From CAVSUB01 sp963816725 (GTDB taxonomy: Bacteria > Acidobacteriota > Vicinamibacteria > Vicinamibacterales > 2-12-FULL-66-21): a stretch of DNA of 64,000 nt. The stretch's first letter is position 1; every line of letters starts with the position of its first letter. The stretch lies in NCBI GenBank assembly GCA_963816725.1, contig CAWFMC010000014.1, positions 186,001 to 250,000 on the forward strand, written 5' to 3'. The notes under the pieces were generated by a model that saw nothing but the letters and a program-made list of their open reading frames with translations, made no database searches and was not told where the DNA came from. Below, piece after piece: positions 1 through 8,538 of the stretch. The translations under genes and the position numbers were made by a program.

Positions 1-1622
1 GTCTGATGGGTCATGTAGCCGGGCACGATCTCGTTCGGGGCGAAGTCGTACATCCGGTAGCGATAGGCCGTGTAGCGCTGGCGGTCGGCCGAGACCCGAT
101 CGAAGTGGAGATCGGGAAAGGGCACGAAGGACTCCGGCTGTTCGTCGTTCGACGTGGGGTGCGGATAGCTGCCGGCCAGCCACGACCACGGTCCGTACTG
201 CTGATACGACTGCCGGCCGTCGATGGCGATGTCCGGCAGCCGGCGCCGCAGCTCCTCCATCACCCGCCGCCAACCCGCCCATTGCGCGTATCGACTGGTG
301 CCCTCGTAGGAGAGGAACGTGTGATCGAACGAGTAACCGCCGATCCCGGTGCGCTGCTGGAACGTGACGAGCGTCTCGATCAGCCAGTCCTGCAGGGCGC
401 GATTTCCGAGGCTCGCGTACTTGCGCGACGGGTTGCTCCCGCCGGCGACGAGCCATGCAGGATTCTGCGCGAACGGCAGGACCGGATAGACGTAGGCGAC
501 GAGCTTCACCTTCTTCGACGCGGCGTAGTCGAGCATCTCGCGCACGGAGGGCGGAATCGCTCCGCTCTTCACGTCCCACGCGCCGCTCCGCAACTGCTGC
601 CCGAGCCCGAGCCACAGCGTGTGCTCCCAGCTCCAGTCGTCGACACTGGCCTCACGACGCGACAACGCGCTGTTGGACGGCGCGTAGAGGACGTAGTCGG
701 CGCCGAGGTCGGCCGCCCGATCGATGATCCGGCGATACTCGGCACGCCCCTCGGGATGGGCCACGTCGATCTGGTAGTCGTTCACGCACCAACCCACCAT
801 GATGTTGAGCGGGCGCGCGGGCCGATACAGGAGGAACGCCCGGACGAGATCGGTGTAGGCGGTGACTTCCGCTTCATCCATCCCAGAAGGTGCCGGTTCG
901 GGGGCTGGCAGCACCCATTCCGCGGGCATGCTCGCCGGCAGTACACGGCCGGTCTGCCGGTACGGCGCCAGCAGTCCACGGTCGGTCACGAACGGGCCGT
1001 CCTGCGATCGCCACTCCATGTCGGGCGCATACCGCACCGAGAAGGTCGCGTCGCCGCCCTCGACACGCAGAAAGGGATTCTGCACAGCCACGAGGAGGCC
1101 GCGGCGATCGGCAAAACGCAGGAACACACCGTAATCGCCAGTCCCCAGGTTCTCGCGCGCCGAACCCGGCACGAACCGATCGGCCACCGGCTCGAGCAGT
1201 TCGTCGCGAAACACGTGAACTTCGTTGACGCGGTACACGGGCGCCGGCGCCTTGACGATCGCCAGCTGCTTGCTCACGAACCGCCAGGCGGGCTCGATTT
1301 CGTACGTGACCGTCAGCTCATAGCCGCCGGACGCATACGCATACACCACGCGTCCCTGCTGCGCGCTCTGTCGCGGCTTCGGCAGGGTCGCGCTGTCCAG
1401 CGTCGTGCCGTCCACGACGATCCGAAAGCCGTCGTCTTTGAGCTTGTAGACCCGGCCGATGCTGATGTCCGTGAGCGCGGTGATCCCGCGGTCGCCGAAG
1501 ACGATACTGATCCGCCCGTTGCCGATGGTCGTCGCGCGGCGCGCCTCCAGACCCGTTGCCGCCACGGCCGCGATGGCCATGACGAGGAGGATCCGACGCA
1601 GCGTCCGGTCGAGGTCTGACAT
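1..1622 (-). CDS. Secreted TIM-barrel glycosidase-like protein (3' end cut by window)
   Basis: An uninterrupted minus-strand reading frame starts at the ATG at 1622 and runs off the left edge, giving about 540 residues without a stop. The N-terminus is a clear signal peptide: RTLRR, then a hydrophobic stretch, then an AATGLEA cleavage region, so the product is exported. The first half looks like a beta-rich supersandwich. The second half carries alternating beta/alpha segments typical of a TIM barrel, with many Trp, Tyr and Asp residues (for example GWCVNDYQID and GGYSFDHTFLSYEG), as in alpha-galactosidase-like glycoside hydrolases. I cannot assign a family or substrate. A glycosidase would fit the sugar-uptake and fucose genes just downstream, but it is not in their operon, because the plus-strand BI-1 gene lies between. 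The plus-strand frame over the same DNA is a shadow. Confidence 0.6.
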   Translation of the reverse strand, partial: MSDLDRTLRRILLVMAIAAVAATGLEARRATTIGNGRISIVFGDRGITALTDISIGRVYKLKDDGFRIVVDGTTLDSATLPKPRQSAQQGRVVYAYASGGYELTVTYEIEPAWRFVSKQLAIVKAPAPVYRVNEVHVFRDELLEPVADRFVPGSARENLGTGDYGVFLRFADRRGLLVAVQNPFLRVEGGDATFSVRYAPDMEWRSQDGPFVTDRGLLAPYRQTGRVLPASMPAEWVLPAPEPAPSGMDEAEVTAYTDLVRAFLLYRPARPLNIMVGWCVNDYQIDVAHPEGRAEYRRIIDRAADLGADYVLYAPSNSALSRREASVDDWSWEHTLWLGLGQQLRSGAWDVKSGAIPPSVREMLDYAASKKVKLVAYVYPVLPFAQNPAWLVAGGSNPSRKYASLGNRALQDWLIETLVTFQQRTGIGGYSFDHTFLSYEGTSRYAQWAGWRRVMEELRRRLPDIAIDGRQSYQQYGPWSWLAGSYPHPTSNDEQPESFVPFPDLHFDRVSADRQRYTAYRYRMYDFAPNEIVPGYMTHQ

Positions 1623-1752
1623 CGCCGGAGTGTATCCAAATTGATGGGCGCTGAGGACCGCCACCGATCGATCCGGGGGTTGGCCGTCGCCCCGCTGGGC
1701 GGCAGGCATCTCCGTGCTAGGATGAGGTTTCGGACCTTCCAAGGAGCACCTC

Positions 1753-2466
1753 GTGCCGCAATATCCAATGACTCCCGATACCGCTTTCAGCACGCCGTTC
1801 TCGGCCGAGGAGCGGATTTCGACGTTCCTGCGCTCGGTCTACGGCTGGATGTGCGCGGGGCTGGCGATCACCGCGCTGGTCGCCTTCTTCGTCGCTTCGA
1901 CGCCGGGGCTGGCGTTCACCCTGGTGCGAACACCGTTCCTGATGATGGGCCTCGTCATCGCCCAGCTCGGGCTGGTATTCGCGTTGTCGATGCGGGTCCA
2001 GAAGATGGCATCCGGGACAGCCTCGGCGCTGTTCATCCTCTACTCCGCGCTCACCGGCGTGACGATGTCGTTGATCCTGCTCGCCTACACGGCCTCGTCG
2101 GTGGCGTCGACGTTTGCGATCGCGGCCGGGATGTTCGGCTCGATGGCCCTATACGGGACCGTCACCTCGCGCAGCCTGGCCGGCTGGGGGCAGTTCCTGT
2201 TCATGGGATTGATCGGCGTCGTGATCGCCTCGATCGTCGGCATGTTCTGGCACAACGACGGCTTCCAATTCGTGCTCGGGTTCATCGGCGTCATCGTGTT
2301 CACCGGGCTGGCGGCGTATGACGCCCAGCGGCTCAAGGCGATGGCGCTCGCGCTGCCCTCGGGGGGCACGGGCGCATATGCCGTGGTCGGCGCGTTGACG
2401 CTGTACCTCGATTTCGTGAACCTGTTCCTGATGCTCCTCCGCCTCACCGGCGACCGCCGCCGCTAG
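1753..2466 (+). CDS. Bax inhibitor-1/YccA family membrane protein
   Basis: The product is 237 aa, the normal size for bacterial BI-1 proteins. It has a short polar N-terminus (FSAEERISTFLRSVYGWM) followed by about seven hydrophobic helices. The family-typical segments MCAGLAITALVAF, GTVTSRSLAGWG and FTGLAAYDAQRLKAM are present. BI-1 proteins are inner-membrane pH-sensitive channels or leak proteins; in E. coli YccA interacts with FtsH, but the role here is not shown. The start is GTG at 1753, preceded by AAGGAG seven bases upstream. A TAGGAT -10-like box lies at 1718-1723. The gene is monocistronic, flanked upstream by a divergent gene, and followed by a strong hairpin. Identification is confident from the sequence pattern. 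Confidence 0.88.
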   Translation: MPQYPMTPDTAFSTPFSAEERISTFLRSVYGWMCAGLAITALVAFFVASTPGLAFTLVRTPFLMMGLVIAQLGLVFALSMRVQKMASGTASALFILYSALTGVTMSLILLAYTASSVASTFAIAAGMFGSMALYGTVTSRSLAGWGQFLFMGLIGVVIASIVGMFWHNDGFQFVLGFIGVIVFTGLAAYDAQRLKAMALALPSGGTGAYAVVGALTLYLDFVNLFLMLLRLTGDRRR

Positions 2467-2474
2467 TCTCGCTC

Positions 2475-2500
2475 GCGTGGCGGCCACCCGGCCGCCACGC
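2475..2500 (+). terminator. Intrinsic terminator-like hairpin after the BI-1 gene
   Basis: There is a perfect 11-bp stem, GCGTGGCGGCC pairing with GGCCGCCACGC, around a 4-nt ACCC loop. It starts 8 bp after the BI-1 stop codon and is followed by a T-rich but interrupted tract (ATCCTTCCTC). Position and stability suit a terminator, although a continuous U run is missing. Confidence 0.65.
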
Positions 2501-2508
2501 ATCCTTCC

Positions 2509-2724
2509 TCAGCCCGCCACGTTCCGCGCGGGCCCGCGGTTACATCGACAGGCAGATATCGACGACTGCGTCGTGCCCTCGTTCAGGACCTCGAACATCC
2601 GATACAGGCCGTCGGCCATGCCCTTCGTGCTCCAGTTGAACTGGTATGGCGGCCGGCCACTCGGGTTCGAAGCAGTCGAGCGGTGACCAGGGTAAGAGCG
2701 GCCCTGATCCGTCGAGGCAGTCAT
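2509..2724 (-). pseudogene. Possible C-terminal gene remnant downstream of fuconate dehydratase
   Basis: The 300-bp gap between the BI-1 gene and the fuconate dehydratase has no intact gene. On the minus strand a 71-codon open stretch contains a protein-like core (PPYQFNWSTKGMADGLYRMF, then EVLNEGTTQSS). Its hydrophobic pattern reads like the end of a metabolic enzyme rather than random GC-rich frame. It has no ribosome binding site and no N-terminal domain. It may be a leftover of another gene of the sugar cassette, which is transcribed in the same direction. I do not recognise the parent family. Confidence 0.2.
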
Positions 2725-2805
2725 TCGCTGCCGGAGGACGCGTGCGGGTCGGGACGATAGTTCGCTACGGTAAGCGCCGGAGCTCGCAGGTGCGCCGGGC
2801 GGGCC

Positions 2806-4095
2806 TCACCGCCGCCAGGCGGGTCCGTCCGGAAAGCGATACTCCGCGATGGATGCGGCGTGCATCTCGCTGCTGTAGCCGGGACGTTCCGGAGCGCGAT
2901 ACCGCGCGTGGCGAATCACCGTCGGGTCGACGAAATGCTCGTGCAGGTGGTCGACGAACTCGGTGACCCGATCGTCCATCCGCCCGGACACGCACACGTA
3001 ATCGAACATCGAAAGGTGCTGCACCAGCTCGCACAACCCGACACCGCCGGCATGCGGGCAGAGCGGCACACCGAACTTGGCCGCCATCAGGATGACCGCG
3101 AGGTTCTCGTTCACCCCGCCGAGCCGGCAGCTGTCGATCTGGCAGAAGCTGATCGCGGAGGCCTGCAGCAGTTGCTTGAAAATCACCCGGTTCGCGGCGT
3201 GCTCGCCCGTCGCCACGCCGATCGGTGCGACACCTTTCGCGATCGCCGCATGCCCCAGCACGTCGTCCGGACTGGTCGGCTCCTCGATCCACCAGAGGTT
3301 ATACCGCGACAGCGCACGTACGCGCGCGATCGCCTCGTCGACGTCCCAGCGCTGGTTGGCGTCGATCATCAGCGTGCAGTCCGCACCGATCGTCTCACGC
3401 ACCATCCGCACGCGCCGCTCGTCGTCGGCTGGATCGCCGCCGACCTTGACCTTGAAGTGACGCCATCCGTCCGCGAGTGCCTCGCGACAAAGCCGCCGCA
3501 CCTCGTCGTCCGAATACCCGATCCAGCCCGCTGACGTCGTATAGGCCGGATAGCCGTCCTTGCGCAGGATTGCCTCGCGCGCCGCTCGCGAGTCGTGCTG
3601 GCGCTCGAGCATGGCCAGCGCTTCGTCGGGAGTCAGCGCGTCGGTGATGTAGCGGAAATCGATACAACCGACAATCTCACGCGGTGACATGTCGGCCAGC
3701 AGCTTCCAGAGCGGCTTGCCGGCCGCCCGGGCCTGAAGGTCCCAGACCGCGTTGACGATCGCCGCCTGGGCCAGGTGAATCACACCCTTCTCCGGCCCGA
3801 GCCAGCGCAGCTGCGTCTCGTTCGCCAGCCTGCGCCAGAAGCCTGCCTGGTCGGCGACGATGTCGGCGAGCGCGGTGCCCACGACCAGCGGCTCGAGCGC
3901 GCGGATCGCCGCGACCACGACCTCGTTGCCTCGCCCAATGGTGAACGCGAAGCCGTGGCCACTCTGCGCGCCGTCCGTCTTCACGGTGACATAAGCGGCT
4001 GAGTAATCAGGGTCGGTGTGCACCGCGTCGGTGCCGGCATTGACCAGCGAGGTGGGAAAGCGGACGTCGACGACGTCGAAGCCGGTGATTTTCAT
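2806..4095 (-). CDS. fucD: L-fuconate dehydratase (enolase superfamily)
   Basis: The product is 429 aa and belongs to the mandelate racemase/enolase superfamily. The N-terminal capping domain carries the fuconate-dehydratase-like segments TDPDYSAAYVTVKTDG and GFAFTIGRGNEV. The barrel has the K-x-K catalytic pair in FKVKVGGD, metal-ligand acidic residues in MIDANQRWDVDEA and WIEEPTSPDD, and the GEHAANR and CPHAGGVGLCELVQH loops. The expected reaction is dehydration of L-fuconate to 2-keto-3-deoxy-L-fuconate in the cytosol. The ATG at 4095 (MKITGFDV) is chosen over a frame extension to 4203 because conservation begins there; AAGAGAAC precedes it. It is the last gene of the sugar transporter cassette, 43 bp after the permease. 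A related acid-sugar dehydratase remains possible, but the fuconolactonase-like neighbour supports fuconate. Confidence 0.88.
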   Translation of the reverse strand: MKITGFDVVDVRFPTSLVNAGTDAVHTDPDYSAAYVTVKTDGAQSGHGFAFTIGRGNEVVVAAIRALEPLVVGTALADIVADQAGFWRRLANETQLRWLGPEKGVIHLAQAAIVNAVWDLQARAAGKPLWKLLADMSPREIVGCIDFRYITDALTPDEALAMLERQHDSRAAREAILRKDGYPAYTTSAGWIGYSDDEVRRLCREALADGWRHFKVKVGGDPADDERRVRMVRETIGADCTLMIDANQRWDVDEAIARVRALSRYNLWWIEEPTSPDDVLGHAAIAKGVAPIGVATGEHAANRVIFKQLLQASAISFCQIDSCRLGGVNENLAVILMAAKFGVPLCPHAGGVGLCELVQHLSMFDYVCVSGRMDDRVTEFVDHLHEHFVDPTVIRHARYRAPERPGYSSEMHAASIAEYRFPDGPAWRR

Positions 4096-4138
4096 GTTCT
4101 CTTGTATGCGCACAGCTATCAGCTTCCCGCTTCCGCGG

Positions 4139-5080
4139 CTATATCTTCGCCGACCGCACGCGGTCGATCGCGACCGCGACGACGATGATGCCGCCGGTGA
4201 CAATCTGCTGCACCCAGTTGGCTAGACCGAGCTGGGAGCAGCCGACCTGGATCACCGTCATGATGCCGGCGCCGATCGCCGTGCCGACGATCGTGCCGCG
4301 GCCGCCGAGCAGGCTGCCGCCGCCGATGATCACGGCAGCGATCACGTCGAGCTCCAGCCCCACCGCCACCGTCGGGTCGCCGACCGCCAGCTTCGAATAC
4401 TGGAGCACGCCGGCGAGGCCGGCCAGCGCCGCGTTCAGGGTGTAGACGATGACTTTGGTGCGGTCGATGGGCACGCCGCACAGCCGCGCCATCCGCTCGT
4501 TGGATCCAACCGCGAAAACGTGACGGCCGAAACGCGTATAAGTGAGCAGCACGGCGATGGCGATGCCGACGACGATCACCAGCCAGATCCCCGAGGGCAG
4601 CGACCAGGCATTCGCTCCGGAACGCAGCAGGCTGTTCAGCCAGGTCATCGGCGCTTCGACCCGGCGTTCGTCGGCAAAACCCTTCGCCATCCCGCGCACG
4701 ATCAGCATCGTCCCGAGCGTGACGATGAAGGGCACGACCCGGAGGCGGGTGATGAGCAGCCCGTTGACCAGCCCGCAGGCCGCCGCCGCGGCGACGCCGG
4801 CGAGCAGCGCGACAACGGGCGACGAGCCGTCCTTCAGCAGGACCGCGATGACGACGGTGGTGAGCGAGATAACGGAGCCGACCGACAGATCGATGCCGCC
4901 CGCGACGATCACCGCGGTCATACCGATCGCCGCCATGCAGACGATGGCCGTCTGACGAGCCATCAGCTCGAGGTTGCCGGGCTCGATGAACTGGACGCCC
5001 GCGAGCGCGGTGAAAACCAGCGCCACCAGGACGAGACCGAGCAGCGCGCCGGTGCGGTCGAGCAGCGAACGCGCGGTCAT
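4139..5080 (-). CDS. Sugar ABC transporter permease (RbsC-like)
   Basis: This is a 313-aa polytopic membrane protein of the branched-chain/ribose permease family. It has about eight to ten hydrophobic helices, the signature GGIDLSVGSVISL, and the conserved cytoplasmic EAA-like loop region around FAVGSNERMARLCGVPIDRTK. It forms the channel of a monosaccharide importer with the ATPase and binding protein encoded just upstream. The ATG at 5080 overlaps the ATPase stop codon in an ATGA arrangement (5077-5080), indicating translational coupling; the longer frame extension upstream is the ATPase in another frame. The substrate is probably L-fucose or a related deoxyhexose, inferred only from the catabolic neighbours. 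Confidence 0.92.
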   Translation of the reverse strand: MTARSLLDRTGALLGLVLVALVFTALAGVQFIEPGNLELMARQTAIVCMAAIGMTAVIVAGGIDLSVGSVISLTTVVIAVLLKDGSSPVVALLAGVAAAAACGLVNGLLITRLRVVPFIVTLGTMLIVRGMAKGFADERRVEAPMTWLNSLLRSGANAWSLPSGIWLVIVVGIAIAVLLTYTRFGRHVFAVGSNERMARLCGVPIDRTKVIVYTLNAALAGLAGVLQYSKLAVGDPTVAVGLELDVIAAVIIGGGSLLGGRGTIVGTAIGAGIMTVIQVGCSQLGLANWVQQIVTGGIIVVAVAIDRVRSAKI

Positions 5081-6591
5081 GATGCCTTTGCGGCCCCACC
5101 GGTCATCGTCGCCACCATCAGGTCGGATTCCGTCAGCTCGGCGACGGGCCGCGGCGGCTGGAGGCGGCCGCGGTACATCACCGCGACGCGGTCGCACACG
5201 CCGAGGAGCTCGGGCAGGTAGCTGCTGACCAGGAGGACCGCCTTTGGCGCCGGCCTGGCGTCCACGTTGACGAGCCCGTCGATGAGCGCGTAGATCTGCG
5301 CCTTGCTCGACACGTCAATGCCTCGGGTCGGCTCGTCGAACACCAGCACGTCCACGCCGTGATACAGGAGCCGCGCGATTGCGACCTTCTGCTGGTTGCC
5401 CCCGGACAACTCCCCCACGGCCTGCGCCGGTCCCGCGCATCGGACTGCGAGGGTCCTGATCCACTCCGCCGCGGCGCTCCGCTGCCGGTCGGGAGAGATG
5501 AGCCCACCGGATCCGAAGCGCGAGAGATTGGTGATGGTGAGGTTGTCGGCGATGCTCAAGCCTGTGGCGAGCCCTTCGTGCTTGCGATCCTCGCTCAGCA
5601 TGCCCATGCCCTGCTGCCACCGATCGTGCGGGGTGGCGGCGCCGCTGTAGACCCCGAGCGTGATCGACCCGCGGCGTACCGGCTCGAGTCCGAACAGGGT
5701 TCGCAGCAGGCGCGTGCGGCCGGCGCCGATCAGGCCGGCGATCCCGAAGACCTCGCCGCGATGCAGGGTGAACGTCGCGTCCCCCGGCTCGAGCGCCTCG
5801 ACGGTGAGAATGGGCTCGCGCGCGACCCGAGGACTCCGCGGGAACAGCGCCCGTGCCGATCCGCCGATCATCATCGCCACGATCGCATCGTGGGTGGCGC
5901 CGGCGGTCGGCCCTTCTCCAGCATTCCGGCCGTCCCGCAAGACGACGAAGCGATCGGCAATCTCGGTGACCTCTTCGAGGAAATGCGAGATGTAGACGAT
6001 CGCATGGCCCTGGCTGCGCAGCCGGGCGAGCATCGCGAACAGCTGGCGCGCGTCCTCGCGACCGAGGCTGCTGGTCGGCTCGTCGAGCACGAGGACCCGG
6101 CATCCGACCGCGATGGCTCGCGCGATCTCCACGATCTGCTGCACCGGGACGGACAGGGTCCCGACGATCGTGTCGGGGCTGAGGGCGCCGTGCCCGAGCT
6201 CGCCGAGTGCGCGGCTCGCAATCGCGGCCATCTCGCCGCGGCGGAGGAATCCGTATCGCGTCGGCTCGACGCCGAGCAGGATGTTCTCCTTCACGGACAG
6301 ATGCGGCGCGAGCGAGAGCTCCTGATGGATCATCGCGACGCCGGCGCGGCGGGCCGCGGCGGGGTTCTGCGGCGCGTAGGGCTGGCCGTCGATCGCCATC
6401 CGGCCCTCGTCCGGCTGGATGGCCCCGGCGAGGATCCCCATCAGCGTGCTCTTGCCCGCTCCGTTCTCCCCCACCAGCCCGCAGATCTCACCTGGCGCAA
6501 CCGCCAGGCTGACGCGATCGAGCGCGACCGTCGCGCCGAAGCGCTTGGCGACGTCCCGCATCTCGAGCAGCGGGCGCGGCGCCTCGCTCAT
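5077..6591 (-). CDS. Sugar ABC transporter ATP-binding protein (RbsA-like, two ATPase domains)
   Basis: The product is 504 aa with two ABC modules in tandem, as in RbsA/MglA. The first module has Walker A GENGAGKST and Walker B VLVLDEPTSSL. In the second, Walker A is degenerate (GLIGAGRTRLL), as is normal for the C-terminal half, while the signature LSGGNQQKVAIARLL and Walker B VLVFDEPTRGID are intact. It powers monosaccharide uptake. I chose the ATG at 6591 because it overlaps the binding-protein stop (ATGA at 6588-6591); an in-frame ATG three codons upstream at 6600 is the alternative. The first module has a shortened signature region (VPVQQIVEIARAIA) in place of LSGGQ, which is common in this family. 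It is the middle gene of a tightly coupled three-gene transporter. Confidence 0.92.
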   Translation of the reverse strand: MSEAPRPLLEMRDVAKRFGATVALDRVSLAVAPGEICGLVGENGAGKSTLMGILAGAIQPDEGRMAIDGQPYAPQNPAAARRAGVAMIHQELSLAPHLSVKENILLGVEPTRYGFLRRGEMAAIASRALGELGHGALSPDTIVGTLSVPVQQIVEIARAIAVGCRVLVLDEPTSSLGREDARQLFAMLARLRSQGHAIVYISHFLEEVTEIADRFVVLRDGRNAGEGPTAGATHDAIVAMMIGGSARALFPRSPRVAREPILTVEALEPGDATFTLHRGEVFGIAGLIGAGRTRLLRTLFGLEPVRRGSITLGVYSGAATPHDRWQQGMGMLSEDRKHEGLATGLSIADNLTITNLSRFGSGGLISPDRQRSAAAEWIRTLAVRCAGPAQAVGELSGGNQQKVAIARLLYHGVDVLVFDEPTRGIDVSSKAQIYALIDGLVNVDARPAPKAVLLVSSYLPELLGVCDRVAVMYRGRLQPPRPVAELTESDLMVATMTGGAAKAS

Positions 6592-7598
6592 TTGAGCCAT
6601 TGCGAGAGGTCCGGCGACAACAGGTCCTTCATCTCGGGCTGATCCATGTTGTCGTGCGTGGCGAGGTGCACGCCGGTGTCGATCGTCCGCGCCACCTTCT
6701 CGCCCTTGAGATGCGCCACCATTGTTTTCACGCCCAGGTATCCCATCTGCACGGGGTCCTGCACGATGAGGCCGTCGAGCGCGCCGTCCCGGAGGCCCTT
6801 GACCAGGTTTGGGGAGGCGTCGAAGCCGACGAACTTGACCTTGTTCGCCCACCCGTTCTCCTGCAACACGCGCATGACCGCGAACGTGGAGGATTCGTTG
6901 GCGCAGAACATGCCGTCCACATCGAGCGACCCATCGGGCTTTTTCAGACTCGTCAGGAGCGCTTCGGCTTTCTTATAGGCGCCCTCGACGTCGGTGCCGG
7001 CGTACTGATTCGAGCTGACCACCTTGATGCCCGGGTGCTCGGCTATCGCCTCGAGAAATCCCTGCTCGCGCTTGCCCGTGCTGTCGTGTCCCTCGGCGTA
7101 GCGCAGCACCACCACGTTGCCCTTGCCGCCGAGCGACTGCGCGACGCGCTCCCCGGCCATCCGGCCGCCCTTGACGTTGTCGGTCGCCACGAAGCTGACG
7201 TAGTTGTCGCCCTTCAGCCCGGAGTCGAAGATCACCACCGGGATCTTGCGGTTCATCGCTTCCGTCACCGGACCGACCAGCGCGCTCTCGTCGAGCGGCG
7301 CCAGCACGATCCCCGACACGCCGCGGCTGATGAAGCCCTCGACCTCGGACACCTGGGCGTCCCGATCGTCTTCCCGCAGCGGACCGCGCCAGATCACCTC
7401 GACACCGAGCTCCTTGCCGGCCTTGTTCGCGCCGGCGTGGATGCTCTGCCAGAATTCGTGCGTCGTGCCCTTCGGGATCACCGCGATCTTCATCGCCGCG
7501 GATGACGACGCGGGTTCACCCTTACGCGAGCAACTGGCGGCCGCACCGAGCGCGGCCACGAGGGCGAGCGCGGTCACATGGGTCAGCGTGGATTTCAT
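6588..7598 (-). CDS. Sugar-binding lipoprotein of ABC transporter (periplasmic binding protein family 1)
   Basis: The product is about 336 aa. A lipoprotein signal peptide is visible: a KSTLTH n-region, a hydrophobic core, then the lipobox AAASC, so the mature protein is anchored by a lipidated Cys. The mature part is a type I periplasmic binding fold: MKIAVIPKGTTHEFWQSIHAG at the start, GVSGIVLAPLDES, PVVIFDSGLKGDNYVSFVAT and the hinge KFVGFDASPNLVKGL. It delivers the sugar to the RbsC/RbsA-like pair. The start is the second of two adjacent ATGs (7598), five bases after AGGAG; 7601 is the alternative. It is the first transporter gene of the operon, and its stop overlaps the ATPase start. Confidence 0.9.
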   Translation of the reverse strand: MKSTLTHVTALALVAALGAAASCSRKGEPASSSAAMKIAVIPKGTTHEFWQSIHAGANKAGKELGVEVIWRGPLREDDRDAQVSEVEGFISRGVSGIVLAPLDESALVGPVTEAMNRKIPVVIFDSGLKGDNYVSFVATDNVKGGRMAGERVAQSLGGKGNVVVLRYAEGHDSTGKREQGFLEAIAEHPGIKVVSSNQYAGTDVEGAYKKAEALLTSLKKPDGSLDVDGMFCANESSTFAVMRVLQENGWANKVKFVGFDASPNLVKGLRDGALDGLIVQDPVQMGYLGVKTMVAHLKGEKVARTIDTGVHLATHDNMDQPEMKDLLSPDLSQWLK

Positions 7599-7689
7599 CA
7601 TGGCTCCTGGCCGGGCATCGGACCCGGCGTACGACAACCGGCTGATCGTGACGTCGCTAGCGGGCGGGACACGCCGACGCCCGGACACG

Positions 7690-8526
7690 TCATACATTCC
7701 ACAGCCGCTGGGCGGTGCCCCCGAGCACGCTCGCCCGCTCGGCCGGCGCATATTCGGCCAGCGCCTCTTCGACGACCTGCATCGTACGCGCATACGAGCC
7801 GGCCACCGTGCAGACCGGCCAGTCCGAGCCAATCATCAAGCGCTCCGGCCCGAAACAGTCGAGTGCGGTCTGGATGTACGGACGCAAATCATCCGGTGTC
7901 CATCGGTCCCGGTCGGCTTCCGTGACCAGACCCGATAGTTTGCACCAGACCTGCGGAAATTCCGCCAGGGCCGCGAAATGACGGCGCCAGCGGTCGAAGC
8001 CGCCGCCCTTGATATCCGGCTTCGCTAAATGATCCACAACGATGCGCTGCTCGGGCAGGGCGCGGACGAAGGCCACGGCCTCCGGCAGCTGACGGGCGTA
8101 GATCAGCAGATCGTAGGTCAAGCCGAAGCGCTCCAGGCGCGACACGCCGCGCCGGAACTCCGGGGAATCCAGGAAACCGTCAGGTTCGGCCTGGACGATG
8201 TGACGCACGCCAATCAGCTTGCGATGCGGCGCGACAGCTTCGAGCTCGGCGTCGACCGACGGTGACCGCAGGTTCACCCAGCCGACGACCCCGGCAATGA
8301 ACGGATGCGCATCGGCGAGGGTGAGCAGCCACTGCGTCTCCTCGAGACTCTGACGCACCTGCACGGCGATGCTGCGCTCGAACCCCGCCCCGCGCATTTC
8401 GCGCAGCGCATCCTCGGGCATGAAATCCCGCTGCAGCGCCCGCATCGAGTCGTCGAGCCACGCATACTCGACGGGATCGTAGTGCCAGTAGTGCTGGTGC
8501 GCGTCGATCCGGACCGTGGGAAGCAT
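7690..8526 (-). CDS. L-fuconolactonase-like amidohydrolase
   Basis: This 278-aa metal-dependent hydrolase belongs to the amidohydrolase-2 (COG3618) group. The N-terminal metal motif is IDAHQHYWHYDPVEYAWLDD, a central HLAKPDIKGG carries another ligand His, and GSDWPVCTVAGSY near the C-terminus provides the catalytic Asp. These are the marks of L-fucono-1,4-lactonase and L-rhamnonolactonase-type enzymes, which hydrolyse the sugar lactone to the aldonate. Its product would be the substrate of the fuconate dehydratase four genes downstream. The ATG is at 8526. It sits 12 bp from the oxidoreductase gene and about 90 bp before the binding-protein gene, so one transcript is likely. The choice between fucose and rhamnose lactone is inferred from the dehydratase. 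Confidence 0.83.
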   Translation of the reverse strand: MLPTVRIDAHQHYWHYDPVEYAWLDDSMRALQRDFMPEDALREMRGAGFERSIAVQVRQSLEETQWLLTLADAHPFIAGVVGWVNLRSPSVDAELEAVAPHRKLIGVRHIVQAEPDGFLDSPEFRRGVSRLERFGLTYDLLIYARQLPEAVAFVRALPEQRIVVDHLAKPDIKGGGFDRWRRHFAALAEFPQVWCKLSGLVTEADRDRWTPDDLRPYIQTALDCFGPERLMIGSDWPVCTVAGSYARTMQVVEEALAEYAPAERASVLGGTAQRLWNV

Positions 8527-8538
8527 GACGGATCGCGA

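Noticed and set aside
6..1619. Long plus-strand reading frame of 537 codons at the left edge
   Set aside because: It lies opposite a minus-strand frame with a signal peptide and protein-like composition. The plus-strand product is Arg/Val/His-rich with no domain and no ribosome site, as expected for a shadow in GC-rich DNA.
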